Notes under the pieces: model-generated
The model's database searches: none
Seen by the model: only the letters and a program-made list of their open reading frames with translations
Told to the model about the DNA's origin: nothing
Translations under genes and position numbers: made by a program
NCBI RefSeq assembly: GCF_001682865.1
Contig: NZ_MAQX01000011.1
Span: 345,691-409,690 of the forward strand
Direction: 5' to 3'
DNA length: 64,000 nucleotides
Source: Bacillus sp. FJAT-26390
Lineage (GTDB): Bacteria > Bacillota > Bacilli > Paenibacillales > Paenibacillaceae
Shown here: positions 28,076 to 37,472 of the stretch, piece after piece
Layout: each line of letters begins with the position of its first letter
Position numbering within the stretch: the stretch's first letter is position 1

Positions 28076-28516
28076 TTACACCTTGGTCGCGGTTGCTGCA
28101 AGGCTTTTATCCTCAAATGCCGTCGAGAGAACAATCAAGGTCGTAGAAAATCCGTAGGCGCTGCAGCCGTCAAGAAAGTTCGCCAATGATTCCGTCGTTT
28201 CGGTTAACACCTTCAATAAAAAATTATATTCTCCGCTAATTCTGTAAAGATCAACAATCTCAGGAGCCGTTTCACTGAAAGCAACAAAATCCTGGCAGCT
28301 ATTTGTTTTAAACAGTACAAATGCGGTAGTATGCTTGCCTAATTTTGAAGGGGAAAACTGCGCGCGATAGGCAGTTATAATGCCTTGCTCTTCCAGCTTT
28401 CGCAATCTTTCCGTTACCGCAGGCTGCGACATCGCGATCATTCTGCTCATCTCAGAAATAGGCATTCGGGCATTTTCATGCAACAAAGATAAGATTTTGG
28501 AATCAATTTGATCCAT
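28076..28516 (-). CDS. Lrp/AsnC-family transcriptional regulator
   Basis: A 146-residue regulator of the feast/famine family. The N-terminal helix-turn-helix (MPISEMSRMIAMSQPAVTER) is followed by an RAM-type domain (LYRISGEYNFLLKVLTETTE). I chose ATG 28514-28516, eight bases after GAGGCGG; another ATG two codons upstream is too close. It is divergent from an old-yellow-enzyme gene, with a 21-bp palindrome and a further half-site between them, so it probably controls itself and that reductase. The C-terminal residues 115-146 are slightly unusual for the family. The effector is unknown. Confidence 0.9.
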   Translation of the reverse strand: MDQIDSKILSLLHENARMPISEMSRMIAMSQPAVTERLRKLEEQGIITAYRAQFSPSKLGKHTTAFVLFKTNSCQDFVAFSETAPEIVDLYRISGEYNFLLKVLTETTESLANFLDGCSAYGFSTTLIVLSTAFEDKSLAATATKV

Positions 28517-28541
28517 AATCATCGCCGCCTCAATATTAAAG

Positions 28542-28576
28542 GTTATAGACTTAAAATAACTAAATAATTTAGTTAT
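28542..28576. promoter_or_regulatory. AsnC-type operator between divergent genes
   Basis: ATAACTAAAT (28556-28565), one base, ATTTAGTTAT (28567-28576) form a perfect palindrome. A further GTTAT at 28542-28546 pairs with the ATAAC of the first arm. Three alternating half-sites fit the multi-dimer binding of Lrp/AsnC proteins. Confidence 0.65.
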
Positions 28577-28663
28577 CAGATGCAATCTTCCTTAAGAATA
28601 CTATGTAATTTATATGTTATCCATCATAAAATATCACTATTCAATCGCAAAGGAGAATATAAG

Positions 28664-29683
28664 ATGACATGGACCTTAAACGATCCCCTCGCTATGGGCG
28701 GGTTAACTTTAAAAAACCGGCTAATTATGGCGCCAATGCAGCAGTACAAGGGAACTTCCGAGGCTTTTGCCACGGATCATCACATTAAACATTACGGCCG
28801 AAGGGCAAAGCATGTGGGCCTCGTTATTTTGGAATCTACCGCTATCTCTTCTAATGGACGGCTGTGGGCAAATGATATCGGAATATTTACGGATCGCCAC
28901 GTGGAGCCCTTAAAAAAAATTACAGACGCCATCCACGCGCACGAAACGCCTGTCTTTATCCAGTTGTCGCATGGGGGACGGAAATCTTCTCCCGAAGTAA
29001 CAAATCGTTTAGTCGCGCCGAGCGCAATTGCGTTCGACGATCATTACGGCACTCCCGAGTCTCTGTCTATTGCTGGCATTGAAGGAATTATGAAGGAATA
29101 TCGTCTTGCGGCAAAAAGGAGCATAGCAGCCGGGTTTGATGGCATAGAAATTCATGCGGCGCATGGTTTTTTAATTCATCAATTTTTATCGCCGCTATCC
29201 AATAGACGGTCGGATGCCTATGGCGGCGCTTCCGATAACAGAGCCAGGTTCTTGAAAGAAGTTCTTCTCGCGATTAGGGCAGAAGTCGGAAGAAATTATC
29301 CGGTTATCGTACGGGTATCTGCGACTGATTATTCCGATGGAGGACTAACGCCTGAAGAATTGGCGCGCATGCTGCTGCCGCTCGAGTCTGAACTCGATGC
29401 TATCCACGTCTCAACAGGCGGGAATCTTCCCGTGCAGCCAAGCGACGCATACACCGCTTATCAACTGCCACATGCGGCAGCGCTTAAACAACATTTCAGC
29501 ATTCCAATCATTGCAGTCGGCAAAATTTATACCCGAAACCTCGCCAACCGCATCCTCGAGGATCAATTAGCCGACGGCATCGCGATCGGCCGCCCTCTCT
29601 TAGAGGACCCGGATTATGCGGAACAATTATTGACGAATCAGGAGCAAAGCAGTAAGGGTGAAAGGAAGGCTGTTTCAAATTAA
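28664..29683 (+). CDS. NADH:flavin oxidoreductase, old yellow enzyme family
   Basis: A 339-residue FMN TIM-barrel protein related to YqjM/NemA. Family features are LKNRLIMAPMQQYKG, FIQLSHGGRKSSP, the catalytic and substrate-binding AAHGFLIHQFLSPLSNRRSD and AYGG, and the FMN-phosphate loop IIAVGKIY with GIAIGRPLLEDP. The cysteine that YqjM has after MSPM is a glutamine here, so it is not a strict YqjM orthologue. Members reduce activated alkenes. The start at 28664 follows AAAGGAG; an in-frame upstream ATG overlaps the operator and was rejected. The divergent AsnC-type gene is the likely regulator. Confidence 0.9.
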   Translation: MTWTLNDPLAMGGLTLKNRLIMAPMQQYKGTSEAFATDHHIKHYGRRAKHVGLVILESTAISSNGRLWANDIGIFTDRHVEPLKKITDAIHAHETPVFIQLSHGGRKSSPEVTNRLVAPSAIAFDDHYGTPESLSIAGIEGIMKEYRLAAKRSIAAGFDGIEIHAAHGFLIHQFLSPLSNRRSDAYGGASDNRARFLKEVLLAIRAEVGRNYPVIVRVSATDYSDGGLTPEELARMLLPLESELDAIHVSTGGNLPVQPSDAYTAYQLPHAAALKQHFSIPIIAVGKIYTRNLANRILEDQLADGIAIGRPLLEDPDYAEQLLTNQEQSSKGERKAVSN

Positions 29684-29689
29684 ATCCCT

Positions 29690-29707
29690 AACCCCGTTCG
29701 GGTTTTT
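29690..29707 (+). terminator. Terminator of the old-yellow-enzyme gene
   Basis: AACCC and GGGTT pair around a five-base loop, followed by T residues, seven bases after the stop codon. Confidence 0.6.
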
Positions 29708-29830
29708 AGCTCTATTTTCAGCCGGCAGCGGCTCGGCAGTCCAGATCAGCTATCACGTCACCGTGCATTTTTACTCGTTCAGCACCGTAACGAGGGAGCC
29801 CCTGCCAAGCAGCTGTCGTTTCTTTCATTT

Positions 29831-30282
29831 AATTACCGAGTGGAATCACCATGTTCCATGTATGCCGTGCATCGCCAAAACCCGTTTTCCCATCCGATAC
29901 GGCTCCAAATAAATGAGTCGGCCTGCCGTCCTGGAACAGTAAAGATGGCCGTTCGAAATTACCGTTCGTGTTTCACAATATGCGGGTTGTGCGTGCTGCG
30001 GCCATCCCAGTATTCCGCGCCTCTTGCAGGGAATACAACCTCTTGGAAATCATATGGACCCTCAGGCGTATCTGAAACGGCTCTAACGATTTCTGAAGCT
30101 ATGATCCAGCCCGGATGCATGGGCAATGATTTAGGCCAGCGAGACGCAAACATATGAAATCGCCCATCCTCGCCTTTTGCGACCGACCCGCACCATACCC
30201 AGTAGCCATCCATCCGGAAACCTCCATGAACGGACGCCGGCAATTTCGTGTGAAGAATGGATATCCCCTCCTTGAATCTCAA
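29831..30282 (-). pseudogene. Internally deleted paralogue of the GH43-like hydrolase
   Basis: The 5' part encodes SVHGGFRMDGYWVWCGSVAK and continues to THNPHIVKHER, matching the N-terminal third of the intact protein at 1970-2998. After a stop, a different frame encodes ERPSLLFQDGRPTHLF and ends TWNMVIPLGN, matching its last 40 residues. About 200 central residues are missing and the junction shifts frame. GAACGG occurs on both sides of the junction. AAGGAGGGG remains upstream, but an ATT stands where a start would be expected. It lies just downstream of the GH88 gene, so the intact ancestor was probably part of that locus. Confidence 0.85.
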
Positions 30283-30328
30283 ACCGTTTCAGAGACTCTA
30301 TTAACCATCAACTGCATGTTTACAAACT

Positions 30329-31450
30329 CTATTCATACCAGTAGCCTTTATGACCATGCAAAATCCGCATAAGCGCCTCGATATAATAGTAATCGCCCCA
30401 AATCATATAATCATCCGGTGAAGCTCCGCCGCGTACGCTGTATGATCCCCTCTCCAGAAGCCCCTCCGCATCCGGCTTGCCGATCGTGGCATAGTGATGG
30501 ATCAAGCCATCCATTGATCGCTTCATGCCATTCTCCAAAAACGCCCTGTCGGGGTGATCCGCTGGCAAGGACAGCAGCAATTGATGGATGCCGCATACCG
30601 TGATAGCAGACGCGGAGCTATCTCTCTTTGTCTCTGCATGAATTGGAGCAGAGAAGTCCCAGTAAACAACGCCATCACCCGGTAATCTTTCCAGAAAGTG
30701 ACGCGACATACGAAGCGAGGTTTCCTGATAGAGCGGATTGCCCGTGTAGTGGTAAGCAAGCGCGAATCCGTAGATTCCCCATGCTTGTCCTCTCGTCCAC
30801 GTTGAGCTATCGGCATACCCCTGCTCCGTCCCGCCGCGAATGGCCACTCCGTTGCTCTGATCGAAGTAGAACGTATGGTAAGAGGAGTCGTCGCCGCGCA
30901 CGAGATAACGTCTGCTCATATCAGCTTGCTGCACAGCCACTTCAGCGTAGCGTTGATCTCCCGTGTGCCGGGCCGCCCAGAACAGAAGGGGCAAATTCAT
31001 TAGGCAGTCGATAATAATTCGGCCGCCGTTCTTCTCGTCTCCTTCCGGCCCCCAAGCCTGAATGATGCCGGCATTCGGTCTCCAGCGTTTCATAAGCACA
31101 TCAGCGGAAGCAAGCGCTAGCTTCTTAGCCGTCTCATCCTTCTCGATCATCCACTGAGCCTTGGCGGAGAGAGAGTAGAGAAAGCCGATGTCATGATGGT
31201 CCAATACCGTATGTGCTTCCAGCCGCTGGCGAAAACTCTCCACATTGGCAACCGCCGCATCCCGGAACTCCCCATCCTTTGTATTCTCGTAGCATAGCCA
31301 TAACATGCCGGTCCAGAAGCCATTCGTCCAATCCGTATTATCATTGAGGTGATAGACGCCATTCTCGCTGACATGCGGAAATCTCCCATTGAACCTCGCG
31401 ATATTTTGTTTCGTTTTTGCCACAGCATCCCTAAGCGCCTCTTGCAGCAT
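30329..31450 (-). CDS. GH88 family unsaturated glucuronyl hydrolase
   Basis: A 373-residue alpha/alpha-barrel glycosidase. Enzymes of this family release 4,5-unsaturated uronic acid from oligosaccharides left by polysaccharide lyases. Asp87 in TVLDHHDIGFLYSL and Asp148 in RIIIDCLMNLPLLFWA correspond to the catalytic pair Asp88/Asp149 of Bacillus UGL. No signal peptide, so it acts in the cytoplasm on imported fragments. I chose ATG 31448-31450, eight bases after GGGGAG. A longer frame would reach into the response-regulator gene. It lies downstream of the YesN/YesM-type pair and transporter at 31557-38411, which probably import its substrate. Confidence 0.9.
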   Translation of the reverse strand: MLQEALRDAVAKTKQNIARFNGRFPHVSENGVYHLNDNTDWTNGFWTGMLWLCYENTKDGEFRDAAVANVESFRQRLEAHTVLDHHDIGFLYSLSAKAQWMIEKDETAKKLALASADVLMKRWRPNAGIIQAWGPEGDEKNGGRIIIDCLMNLPLLFWAARHTGDQRYAEVAVQQADMSRRYLVRGDDSSYHTFYFDQSNGVAIRGGTEQGYADSSTWTRGQAWGIYGFALAYHYTGNPLYQETSLRMSRHFLERLPGDGVVYWDFSAPIHAETKRDSSASAITVCGIHQLLLSLPADHPDRAFLENGMKRSMDGLIHHYATIGKPDAEGLLERGSYSVRGGASPDDYMIWGDYYYIEALMRILHGHKGYWYE

Positions 31451-31556
31451 GTCATTCACTCCCCGTATTATATGTCGTCCAATCCTTATGGCAAGCATGG
31501 GTTTTTGGGCATTGTTTCTAGTCCTTCTGTGCTTCCTCATTAACAAAGCTCGTCCC

Positions 31557-33146
31557 CTACTCCGATTTTCCCCGCAGCTCTGTCGGAGTAAGTCCTGTAT
31601 ATTTCTTGAATACCTTCGAGAAATAGCTTCGCTCATAATAACCCAGCTTGGCAGCCACGATCTCGACGCTCTCGTCCGAGTTTTTTAGGAGCTGCTCCGC
31701 GATCCCAACCTTATAGCGGTGGGCATAATCCGTGAAGTTGATCCCCGTGAGCCTTTTGAAAAATCGCGAGAAGTAGCTCGGATTCAACTCTAAAAACTGT
31801 GCCATATCGATGGAGCTGATATTCTCCGAAAGGTTGTCGACAATATAGCGATCGATTGCTTGAAGCTTCAGCTCCTGCAAGGGTGATTGCAGCGGTATTT
31901 TGTCTCCCGCAATAAGCTCGTCAAGCTTCCCGCCCATCAGACTAACCAGATCATCGCCGTTCATGACGGACTCCAGCGCTTGATAGAAAGCATCGTCCTT
32001 TGTCCGTATATTCAGCTTCATCTCTAAGGAACGCACCAATTCGGTACATGCTTGTATCCAATCCAGCGGCTGAAACCGCTTATCCGAAGCTTCCACCTTC
32101 ATAGCTGCAAGCCGTTCTTGCACGGCGACTACATCGCCATCCTGCACAGCTCTATCCAATGACTTTTTAAACGTTTCAAAGCTATTATTGGCAGGATAAA
32201 ATACGAGGCGGTTCCGGTCTGGACGCCATTCGATCAGGCTCGCTCCTTCATAGAAAACCTGGTGCCTATTGCTATTTATCTTTTTATACATATCCGGTAT
32301 GTCTTTAAGAGCCAGCTCTGCCGTGCAGTTAATGAAATGGAGGTCTACCTTCAAAAATTGTTCCACATGCCGCTGCACGTCGATCAAGTAACTCTGCAAA
32401 TAGCTTTGCGGCGTCGTCGTAACGCTGCTTCGATAATTGAGCAGCACCATTAAATAACCCTTGTATTTGAATGTACTGATTCCTTCATAGCGGCTGGAAA
32501 TCTCGGAAGCCATGTTGTATACGGAATACCGAAGCAGCTCAATGTCCTTATGAGCGTAACGCATCCGCAGACTAGAATAAGGAATAAATCCAAGCGCAAG
32601 CTTGAAAGAGGAATAGGTCCACTTAATGCCGAGCCTGCGTGCGTACCTCACCATAGCTTCTTCATTGCTTACTCCGCTTGCCAACTGCTCGAAGAAAGCG
32701 CTCTTAAGTACATCCAGGTTGCGAATGAAATCCTCCTGGTACGATTCCGTAGCTTCCGAAACCGCTTGCTGCTTCATCGCCGCAATGGACTTGTTCAACG
32801 TTTGCTCAAGCTGCGCGGCCACCAGCTTGTCCTTGATCAAATAATCGTCCGCATTCATATGAAGCGCCTGCTTCACGAATTCGAACTCCTCGTAGCAGGT
32901 CAAGAATACGATTCTCACATCCGGCTTCAGCCTTTTGAATTGATCCGCGAGCTGAAGGCCGTTCATTTGCGGAAGACCGATATCCGTCACCACGATATCT
33001 GGCTTTTCTTGCTTGAACAGCTCTAGTGCTTTAACGCTGGAGTACGATTCCAGCAGCGAACTGAAGCCTAAAGCGTTCCAATCAATAAGCTGACGCAAAT
33101 ATTTGAGCATGAGCGCATCATCATCAATTATCAAGACCTTATACAT
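31557..33146 (-). CDS. YesN-type response regulator, receiver plus AraC helix-turn-helix
   Basis: A 529-residue response regulator. The receiver domain has DDDALMLKYL near the N-terminus, the phosphoacceptor aspartate in IVVTDIGLPQMNG and the lysine in DDYLIKDKLV. A long middle region follows, and the C-terminal AraC domain contains ISSIDMAQFLELNPSYFSRF and VEIVAAKLGYYERSYFSKVF ending in KYTGLTPTELRG. Its start overlaps the kinase gene by eight bases. Likely targets are the promoters with the shared block at 34979-35012 and 38479-38513. Confidence 0.93.
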   Translation of the reverse strand: MYKVLIIDDDALMLKYLRQLIDWNALGFSSLLESYSSVKALELFKQEKPDIVVTDIGLPQMNGLQLADQFKRLKPDVRIVFLTCYEEFEFVKQALHMNADDYLIKDKLVAAQLEQTLNKSIAAMKQQAVSEATESYQEDFIRNLDVLKSAFFEQLASGVSNEEAMVRYARRLGIKWTYSSFKLALGFIPYSSLRMRYAHKDIELLRYSVYNMASEISSRYEGISTFKYKGYLMVLLNYRSSVTTTPQSYLQSYLIDVQRHVEQFLKVDLHFINCTAELALKDIPDMYKKINSNRHQVFYEGASLIEWRPDRNRLVFYPANNSFETFKKSLDRAVQDGDVVAVQERLAAMKVEASDKRFQPLDWIQACTELVRSLEMKLNIRTKDDAFYQALESVMNGDDLVSLMGGKLDELIAGDKIPLQSPLQELKLQAIDRYIVDNLSENISSIDMAQFLELNPSYFSRFFKRLTGINFTDYAHRYKVGIAEQLLKNSDESVEIVAAKLGYYERSYFSKVFKKYTGLTPTELRGKSE

Positions 33147-34890
33147 CGTTCTCGACCTCCGGCAGCTTATCCGATTCTAAGATAGGAAAGCTAAGATAGA
33201 CGGTAATGCCTGCATCCTTGTTCGAGACGAGCCACATAGCCGCTTCAGGGCCGTATATAAGTCTCGTTCGTTTCAAAATATTGCGCAGTCCGATTTGATC
33301 GAAGCCCTCGCTCTCCTCGATGGTTTCCTCATGCAGTCTGTCGTTCATCATGGCGAGCGACTCCTCCGTCATTCCCGCGCCGTTATCCGTGATGGCGATG
33401 ATCAGGTGCTGACTGAGGATCTGGGCATCCAGCGCAATTGCTGAATGGTTGTCCCGCTCGACAAAGCCGTGTACGATCGCGTTCTCGACCAGCGGCTGCA
33501 GCAGGAGCTTCGGAATAAGGACGCTGCCTGCATCCTCTGAATAATCCATATTGAGACCGATGCTCATATCGCTCCTCATCTCCATAAGGCTGACGTAGTG
33601 CCGGAGCACCTCGCATTCCTCCCGCAGGGTAGAAGGCTCATCCATCCTCAAGTAATTCCGCAGCAGCGTGATGAGCGAATTGATTTTCTCGCTATGGAGG
33701 GAATCCGACTGCATAATGAGGCTGATCTTGATCGCGTTGAGCGTATTGAGCAAAAAATGGGGCCTAATCTGGTTTGCCAGCGTATGAAGTTCCATTCTTC
33801 GCTTCTCGTCCTGCTCCCGGTTAATATTGGCGATCAGCTCTTCGATCTGGTCCAGCATCTGGTTGAGCGTCCGTCCCAGATCATTGATCTCGTCATCGCC
33901 GGAAACAAGAAAGCGCATCGAGCGATTGCCGCTTCCGAACTGAAAGGCAATCCGCTGCAGCTTATGAATCGGTTTATGCAGTCTTCTTGCCAGTACCATG
34001 GATAACAGTAAAAACAGCAGCATCGAGATCCCAATAATCATTCCGCTAATATAAAACGTTCTCGTAAGCTGACCGACTACGTCCTGCTTAGGCGTCTCGA
34101 AAACAAGATCCCAATCCACGATCGGAATGGAGGCTTTGCTCCGAATCGATGTCGCGGCATCGGCCGCTGGCTGAAGCTTCACTTCCTCCGACCCCGCGAA
34201 CAGCTCACCGTCACTGTTAAAAAGGCCAAATTTCCCGTTGGGAAACGGTTTAAACAGCTCGCTGAAATAATTTTCCGAAATGCCGATGTTGAGAACAGCC
34301 AGCGTACGTCCGGTGCCCGACTCGCGAATCGCCCTTGTCCCATAAAAGAATTTTTCAGGATACCTATCCGACGAAACCGCGCCAAGCCACTGAAAATGCC
34401 CGGAATTTGTCAGGTTCTCATTGGAGCGTATTTGTCTCCAGTGCTCTTTGAGCTGCCCAATGTCCTTCCCTTGGTCAAAAAAGCCCGGCGTCGCGATGAT
34501 CATTCCTTGCTCATTGGCGATAAATAGATGGATATGATTAGGAGAAGCCTTAAAGGATACCAACTTGAGGAGGCTTTCTATCCCGTTGTAAACCTTATAA
34601 TCCTCATAGTTGTTAATATGGCTTAGCTCCGCGTAATGCTTGTAATAGGGCTTTAATAGATCATTTTCAACAAAAATAAGGGAAGCGTAAGCCAAATCGC
34701 TAATCGTCCCCTCAATGTCCTTCTCCATAAGCTGCAAAATGCTCTTATTCGTCAGCTCGATGTTCTCCATGCTGGCATTTCTATTCAGCAGGTAAGAAAT
34801 AATGGATACGGTAACAATAGGAAGCAAAATAAGAATAATAAACGAAAGCTGAATCTTTCGATAATAAGTGCTGCGAAGCAGCTTCTTCAT
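33139..34890 (-). CDS. YesM-type sensor histidine kinase
   Basis: A 583-residue membrane kinase. One N-terminal helix (LSFIILILLPIVTVSIISYL), an extracellular Cache-like sensor of about 260 residues, a second helix (FYISGMIIGISMLLFLLLSM), HAMP, then a His_kinase domain with the phosphoacceptor in NQIRPHFLLNTLNAIKISLI, and an ATPase domain with PLVENAIVHGF and DNGAGM. I took ATG 34888-34890, after GGTGATC. It is coupled to the response regulator (8-base overlap). It probably senses an extracellular sugar directly or through the binding protein at 35101-36495. The -10 TATAAT lies at 34947-34952. Confidence 0.93.
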   Translation of the reverse strand: MKKLLRSTYYRKIQLSFIILILLPIVTVSIISYLLNRNASMENIELTNKSILQLMEKDIEGTISDLAYASLIFVENDLLKPYYKHYAELSHINNYEDYKVYNGIESLLKLVSFKASPNHIHLFIANEQGMIIATPGFFDQGKDIGQLKEHWRQIRSNENLTNSGHFQWLGAVSSDRYPEKFFYGTRAIRESGTGRTLAVLNIGISENYFSELFKPFPNGKFGLFNSDGELFAGSEEVKLQPAADAATSIRSKASIPIVDWDLVFETPKQDVVGQLTRTFYISGMIIGISMLLFLLLSMVLARRLHKPIHKLQRIAFQFGSGNRSMRFLVSGDDEINDLGRTLNQMLDQIEELIANINREQDEKRRMELHTLANQIRPHFLLNTLNAIKISLIMQSDSLHSEKINSLITLLRNYLRMDEPSTLREECEVLRHYVSLMEMRSDMSIGLNMDYSEDAGSVLIPKLLLQPLVENAIVHGFVERDNHSAIALDAQILSQHLIIAITDNGAGMTEESLAMMNDRLHEETIEESEGFDQIGLRNILKRTRLIYGPEAAMWLVSNKDAGITVYLSFPILESDKLPEVENDV

Positions 34891-34946
34891 GATGATCACC
34901 GTCTATGGTTATATTTCATTTCCGCTTATCGCTCGCTATATCTCCC

Positions 34947-35012
34947 ATTATAAGGACCTAGCTCCTTTACCGTTAGTACGATTTTTGACTTGAAGGGTAA
35001 TATTTTGACCTT
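34947..35012 (-). promoter_or_regulatory. Kinase promoter with shared regulator block
   Basis: On the minus strand -10 TATAAT is at 34947-34952, with only a poor -35 (TAACGG). A block at 34979-35012, containing TAATATTTTGACCTT as read on the plus strand (34998-35012), recurs at 38479-38513 upstream of the permease operon. It ends 45 bases before the -10 there and 46 in the other copy. The poor -35 and fixed spacing fit an activator site. Confidence 0.65.
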
Positions 35013-35040
35013 CTCCTTCCGAAGCCGCCTATCAAAAATA

Positions 35041-35088
35041 AAAAAAAAGCGTTCCGGATGGGCAGAAACACCCCTCCTGAACACTTTT
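35041..35088 (-). terminator. Terminator of the permease/binding-protein operon
   Basis: An imperfect long stem (about 35046-35062 with 35071-35088) starting at the stop of the binding-protein gene, followed by T residues on the minus strand. Confidence 0.7.
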
Positions 35089-35100
35089 CTCTCGTTCCTC

Positions 35101-36495
35101 TTACTTCGTATTCTCTTTAATGATCTTCGTTGCTTCGTCAACCATTTGCTTCTGAATATCATCGATGGATTCATTTCCAAGCATAAATTTACTGAATGAG
35201 TCCGCTTGTACTTTCGCGAGCTGGGAGCCGAAAGTCGTTACGACCTGAGAGGCCTCCAAATATTCAATCTTATCGCTGAACAACGAGTTTTTGAGCGAAT
35301 CCACATCGTACATCTTCGCATTGCCTCCGATCAAGCGATCAATCAGCGGTTTCGGATCGGATTTTTTCCAGCCGGAGAATTCCGTTTTAAACTCGGATTC
35401 CACCGTCGTCAAGAAACGCATGAGCTTGAAGGAAGCTTCTTTGTTTTTGGATGTAGCTCCAATTGCCAAGTGGGAGCCTCCAACGAAATATTTGCCGCCC
35501 TCGTAATCCTTGGGCTCTGCAGAAGCCGGCGGCAGAGGAACCGGCGCGAATGCCGTCACAAAGTCATGCGGATATTGCTCCAGGTTTCCTGGATCAGGAA
35601 CCATCCAGCTGCCTGACAAAATCATTGCCGCATCTTCGTTGAAAAACTCCGTACGATAGTTCAGCTTAGCTGCAAGCACGTCAGCATATGGCTTCGCCGA
35701 CTTGTCGACCGCTTCCATGTCTTTGCGAAGCTGGAAAAAATATTTGTACGTTGGATCGGAATAATTCGTCGTGCCGTCCTCGTATCGGAAAGGATTTCTT
35801 ACAACGGTCTGCGCAGGCGGATTCATGTACAGCTCCCATGTGTGGAAGTAGCTGCCGTAACGCTTGTCCACGCCTTCTCCCTTGTTAAGTTTTTTCGCAT
35901 ATTCACGGAAATCATCCCACGTCCATCCGTAAGTTGGAACCGGCAGGCCAGCCTCATCCAGCGCATTTTTGTTCATCAAAATGAATTGATAGCTGGTCGT
36001 GTTCTGCATGCCATAATAATTGTCGTCGATTTTCGGATTCACGAAATATTCGTCTTCAGGGACAAGTCCTTCCGCTTTATAATAATCGTTCAGCGGAGCT
36101 AGCGCCCCTCTTGAGGCTCTCTCTATAACAGCATCAAGACTAGGGACGCCGATTACGTCGATCGCTTCCCCGGAGGAAATGAGGAAGTCCAGCTTCTTCA
36201 GCATCTCTACCGAGTTGCCGGGAACAAGAACGATATGCTCAACCTTGATGTTCGGATTCTCTTTCTCAAACTGATCAAGCAGCGCCCTTGTATTCGGCGA
36301 TGTCGATTCATTATCCCAGTTGTAATATTTGATCGTAACCTTCTCATCGGATGGAGCTTTCTTGTCTGATGATGCATTTGGCGATGCGGAACCACCTTTG
36401 TTCGAATTGCCGGAATCGGAATTGCCGCAGGCGCTCAATACGGTAACGATAGCCAGCATGATGCTCAGTAGTAACATGGCGCTTCTCTTCTTCAC
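35101..36495 (-). CDS. Sugar ABC transporter solute-binding lipoprotein
   Basis: A 464-residue family 1 extracellular binding protein. The signal peptide ends in the lipobox LSACGNSD, so the mature protein is a lipoprotein. The typical SBP pattern follows, for example VTIKYYNWDNESTSPNTRAL and YPHDFVTAFAPVPLP. The start is GTG, after AAGGGGG by eight bases. It is third in an operon of two permeases then this gene, with a 122-base gap before it. No ATPase gene is included, as in many Gram-positive sugar systems that share MsmK-like ATPases. Substrate probably an unsaturated or uronic oligosaccharide, from the GH88 context. Confidence 0.92.
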   Translation of the reverse strand: MKKRSAMLLLSIMLAIVTVLSACGNSDSGNSNKGGSASPNASSDKKAPSDEKVTIKYYNWDNESTSPNTRALLDQFEKENPNIKVEHIVLVPGNSVEMLKKLDFLISSGEAIDVIGVPSLDAVIERASRGALAPLNDYYKAEGLVPEDEYFVNPKIDDNYYGMQNTTSYQFILMNKNALDEAGLPVPTYGWTWDDFREYAKKLNKGEGVDKRYGSYFHTWELYMNPPAQTVVRNPFRYEDGTTNYSDPTYKYFFQLRKDMEAVDKSAKPYADVLAAKLNYRTEFFNEDAAMILSGSWMVPDPGNLEQYPHDFVTAFAPVPLPPASAEPKDYEGGKYFVGGSHLAIGATSKNKEASFKLMRFLTTVESEFKTEFSGWKKSDPKPLIDRLIGGNAKMYDVDSLKNSLFSDKIEYLEASQVVTTFGSQLAKVQADSFSKFMLGNESIDDIQKQMVDEATKIIKENTK

Positions 36496-36617
36496 TTGCT
36501 ATTCCCCCTTGTAGACATTTGTAATAACTGCTGTCCTTAAAATGAATTATAGGTTTTAGCGCAGATGCCGGCGTGTACAATTTTTAGGTGGTTGGAGAAA
36601 ATATTTGACTTTTTCGC

Positions 36618-37454
36618 TTAACCTTTCACGCCGCCTAATGCGATCCCGTTAATGACCTGCTTCTGCAAAATAATAAATACGATGAGCAGCGGTATGATCG
36701 CGGATAGCGAAGCCATCATCATAATGGCGTAATTGTTCGTGTAATCGTCCCGGAATAGCGCCATGCCCAGCGGAATGGTATACAGATCCTTGTCGAGCAG
36801 GAAAATAAGCGGATTCTGGTAATCATTCCAAGTCCAGATGAACTTGATGATCGCGACCGTCGCAAGCACCGGCTTACAGAGCGGAAGCATAATCGACCAG
36901 AAGATTCGGAAATAGCCCGCACCGTCAATTTTCGCCGCTTCAATAAAATCATTGTTAACGCTAATCATGAACTGCCTTAGCAGGAACGTGAAATAGATGG
37001 AAAACATGTCCATAAGAATAAGCGCCGCATGCGTATCATATAGCCCCATCCAGCGAATAAGCATAAACCGCGGAATCAATGTCGCTTGGGCGGGTATGAT
37101 CATATAAGAGATTAGCATCAGGAAAACCATGTCTCTTCCCTTGAAGCGCAGCTTCGTGAAAGCATACGCAGCCATGGATGAGAATACGAGTGTAATCAGC
37201 GTTACGGTCAATGCAATTTTAATCGAGTTGAAGTAGAAATGGTAGAATGGCACATTCCCCATCCACACCGTTTTGAAATTGTACACTACATTGATCGATT
37301 CCGGTATCCATTGAATCGGGAAGCGCATCACGTCTTTCTCAAATTTGAAAGCGGATGACAGCATCCAGATGAACGGCACGAGGAAGAAAATAGAAAGAGC
37401 TCCCATTAGGATGGTTACAATAATCTTCGATACGTTTTTTTTCAGAACGAGCAT
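36618..37454 (-). CDS. Carbohydrate ABC transporter permease (MalG/YesQ type)
   Basis: A 278-residue permease with six helices. The EAA loop that contacts the ATPase is FIEAAKIDGAGYFRIFWSIM followed by LPLCKP. It ends VINGIALGGVKG, a typical MalG-type C-terminus. It lies 18 bases downstream of the partner permease and GGGAGGG precedes the start. Together with it, it forms the channel for the sugar bound by the lipoprotein at 35101-36495. Confidence 0.93.
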   Translation of the reverse strand: MLVLKKNVSKIIVTILMGALSIFFLVPFIWMLSSAFKFEKDVMRFPIQWIPESINVVYNFKTVWMGNVPFYHFYFNSIKIALTVTLITLVFSSMAAYAFTKLRFKGRDMVFLMLISYMIIPAQATLIPRFMLIRWMGLYDTHAALILMDMFSIYFTFLLRQFMISVNNDFIEAAKIDGAGYFRIFWSIMLPLCKPVLATVAIIKFIWTWNDYQNPLIFLLDKDLYTIPLGMALFRDDYTNNYAIMMMASLSAIIPLLIVFIILQKQVINGIALGGVKG

Positions 37455-37472
37455 CTTATTCCCTCCCCTTAG

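Noticed and set aside
31451..31636. N-terminal extension of 62 codons of the GH88 gene
   Set aside because: It would overlap the response-regulator gene, has no ribosome-binding site, and the ATG at 31448-31450 has a good one and fits the family length.
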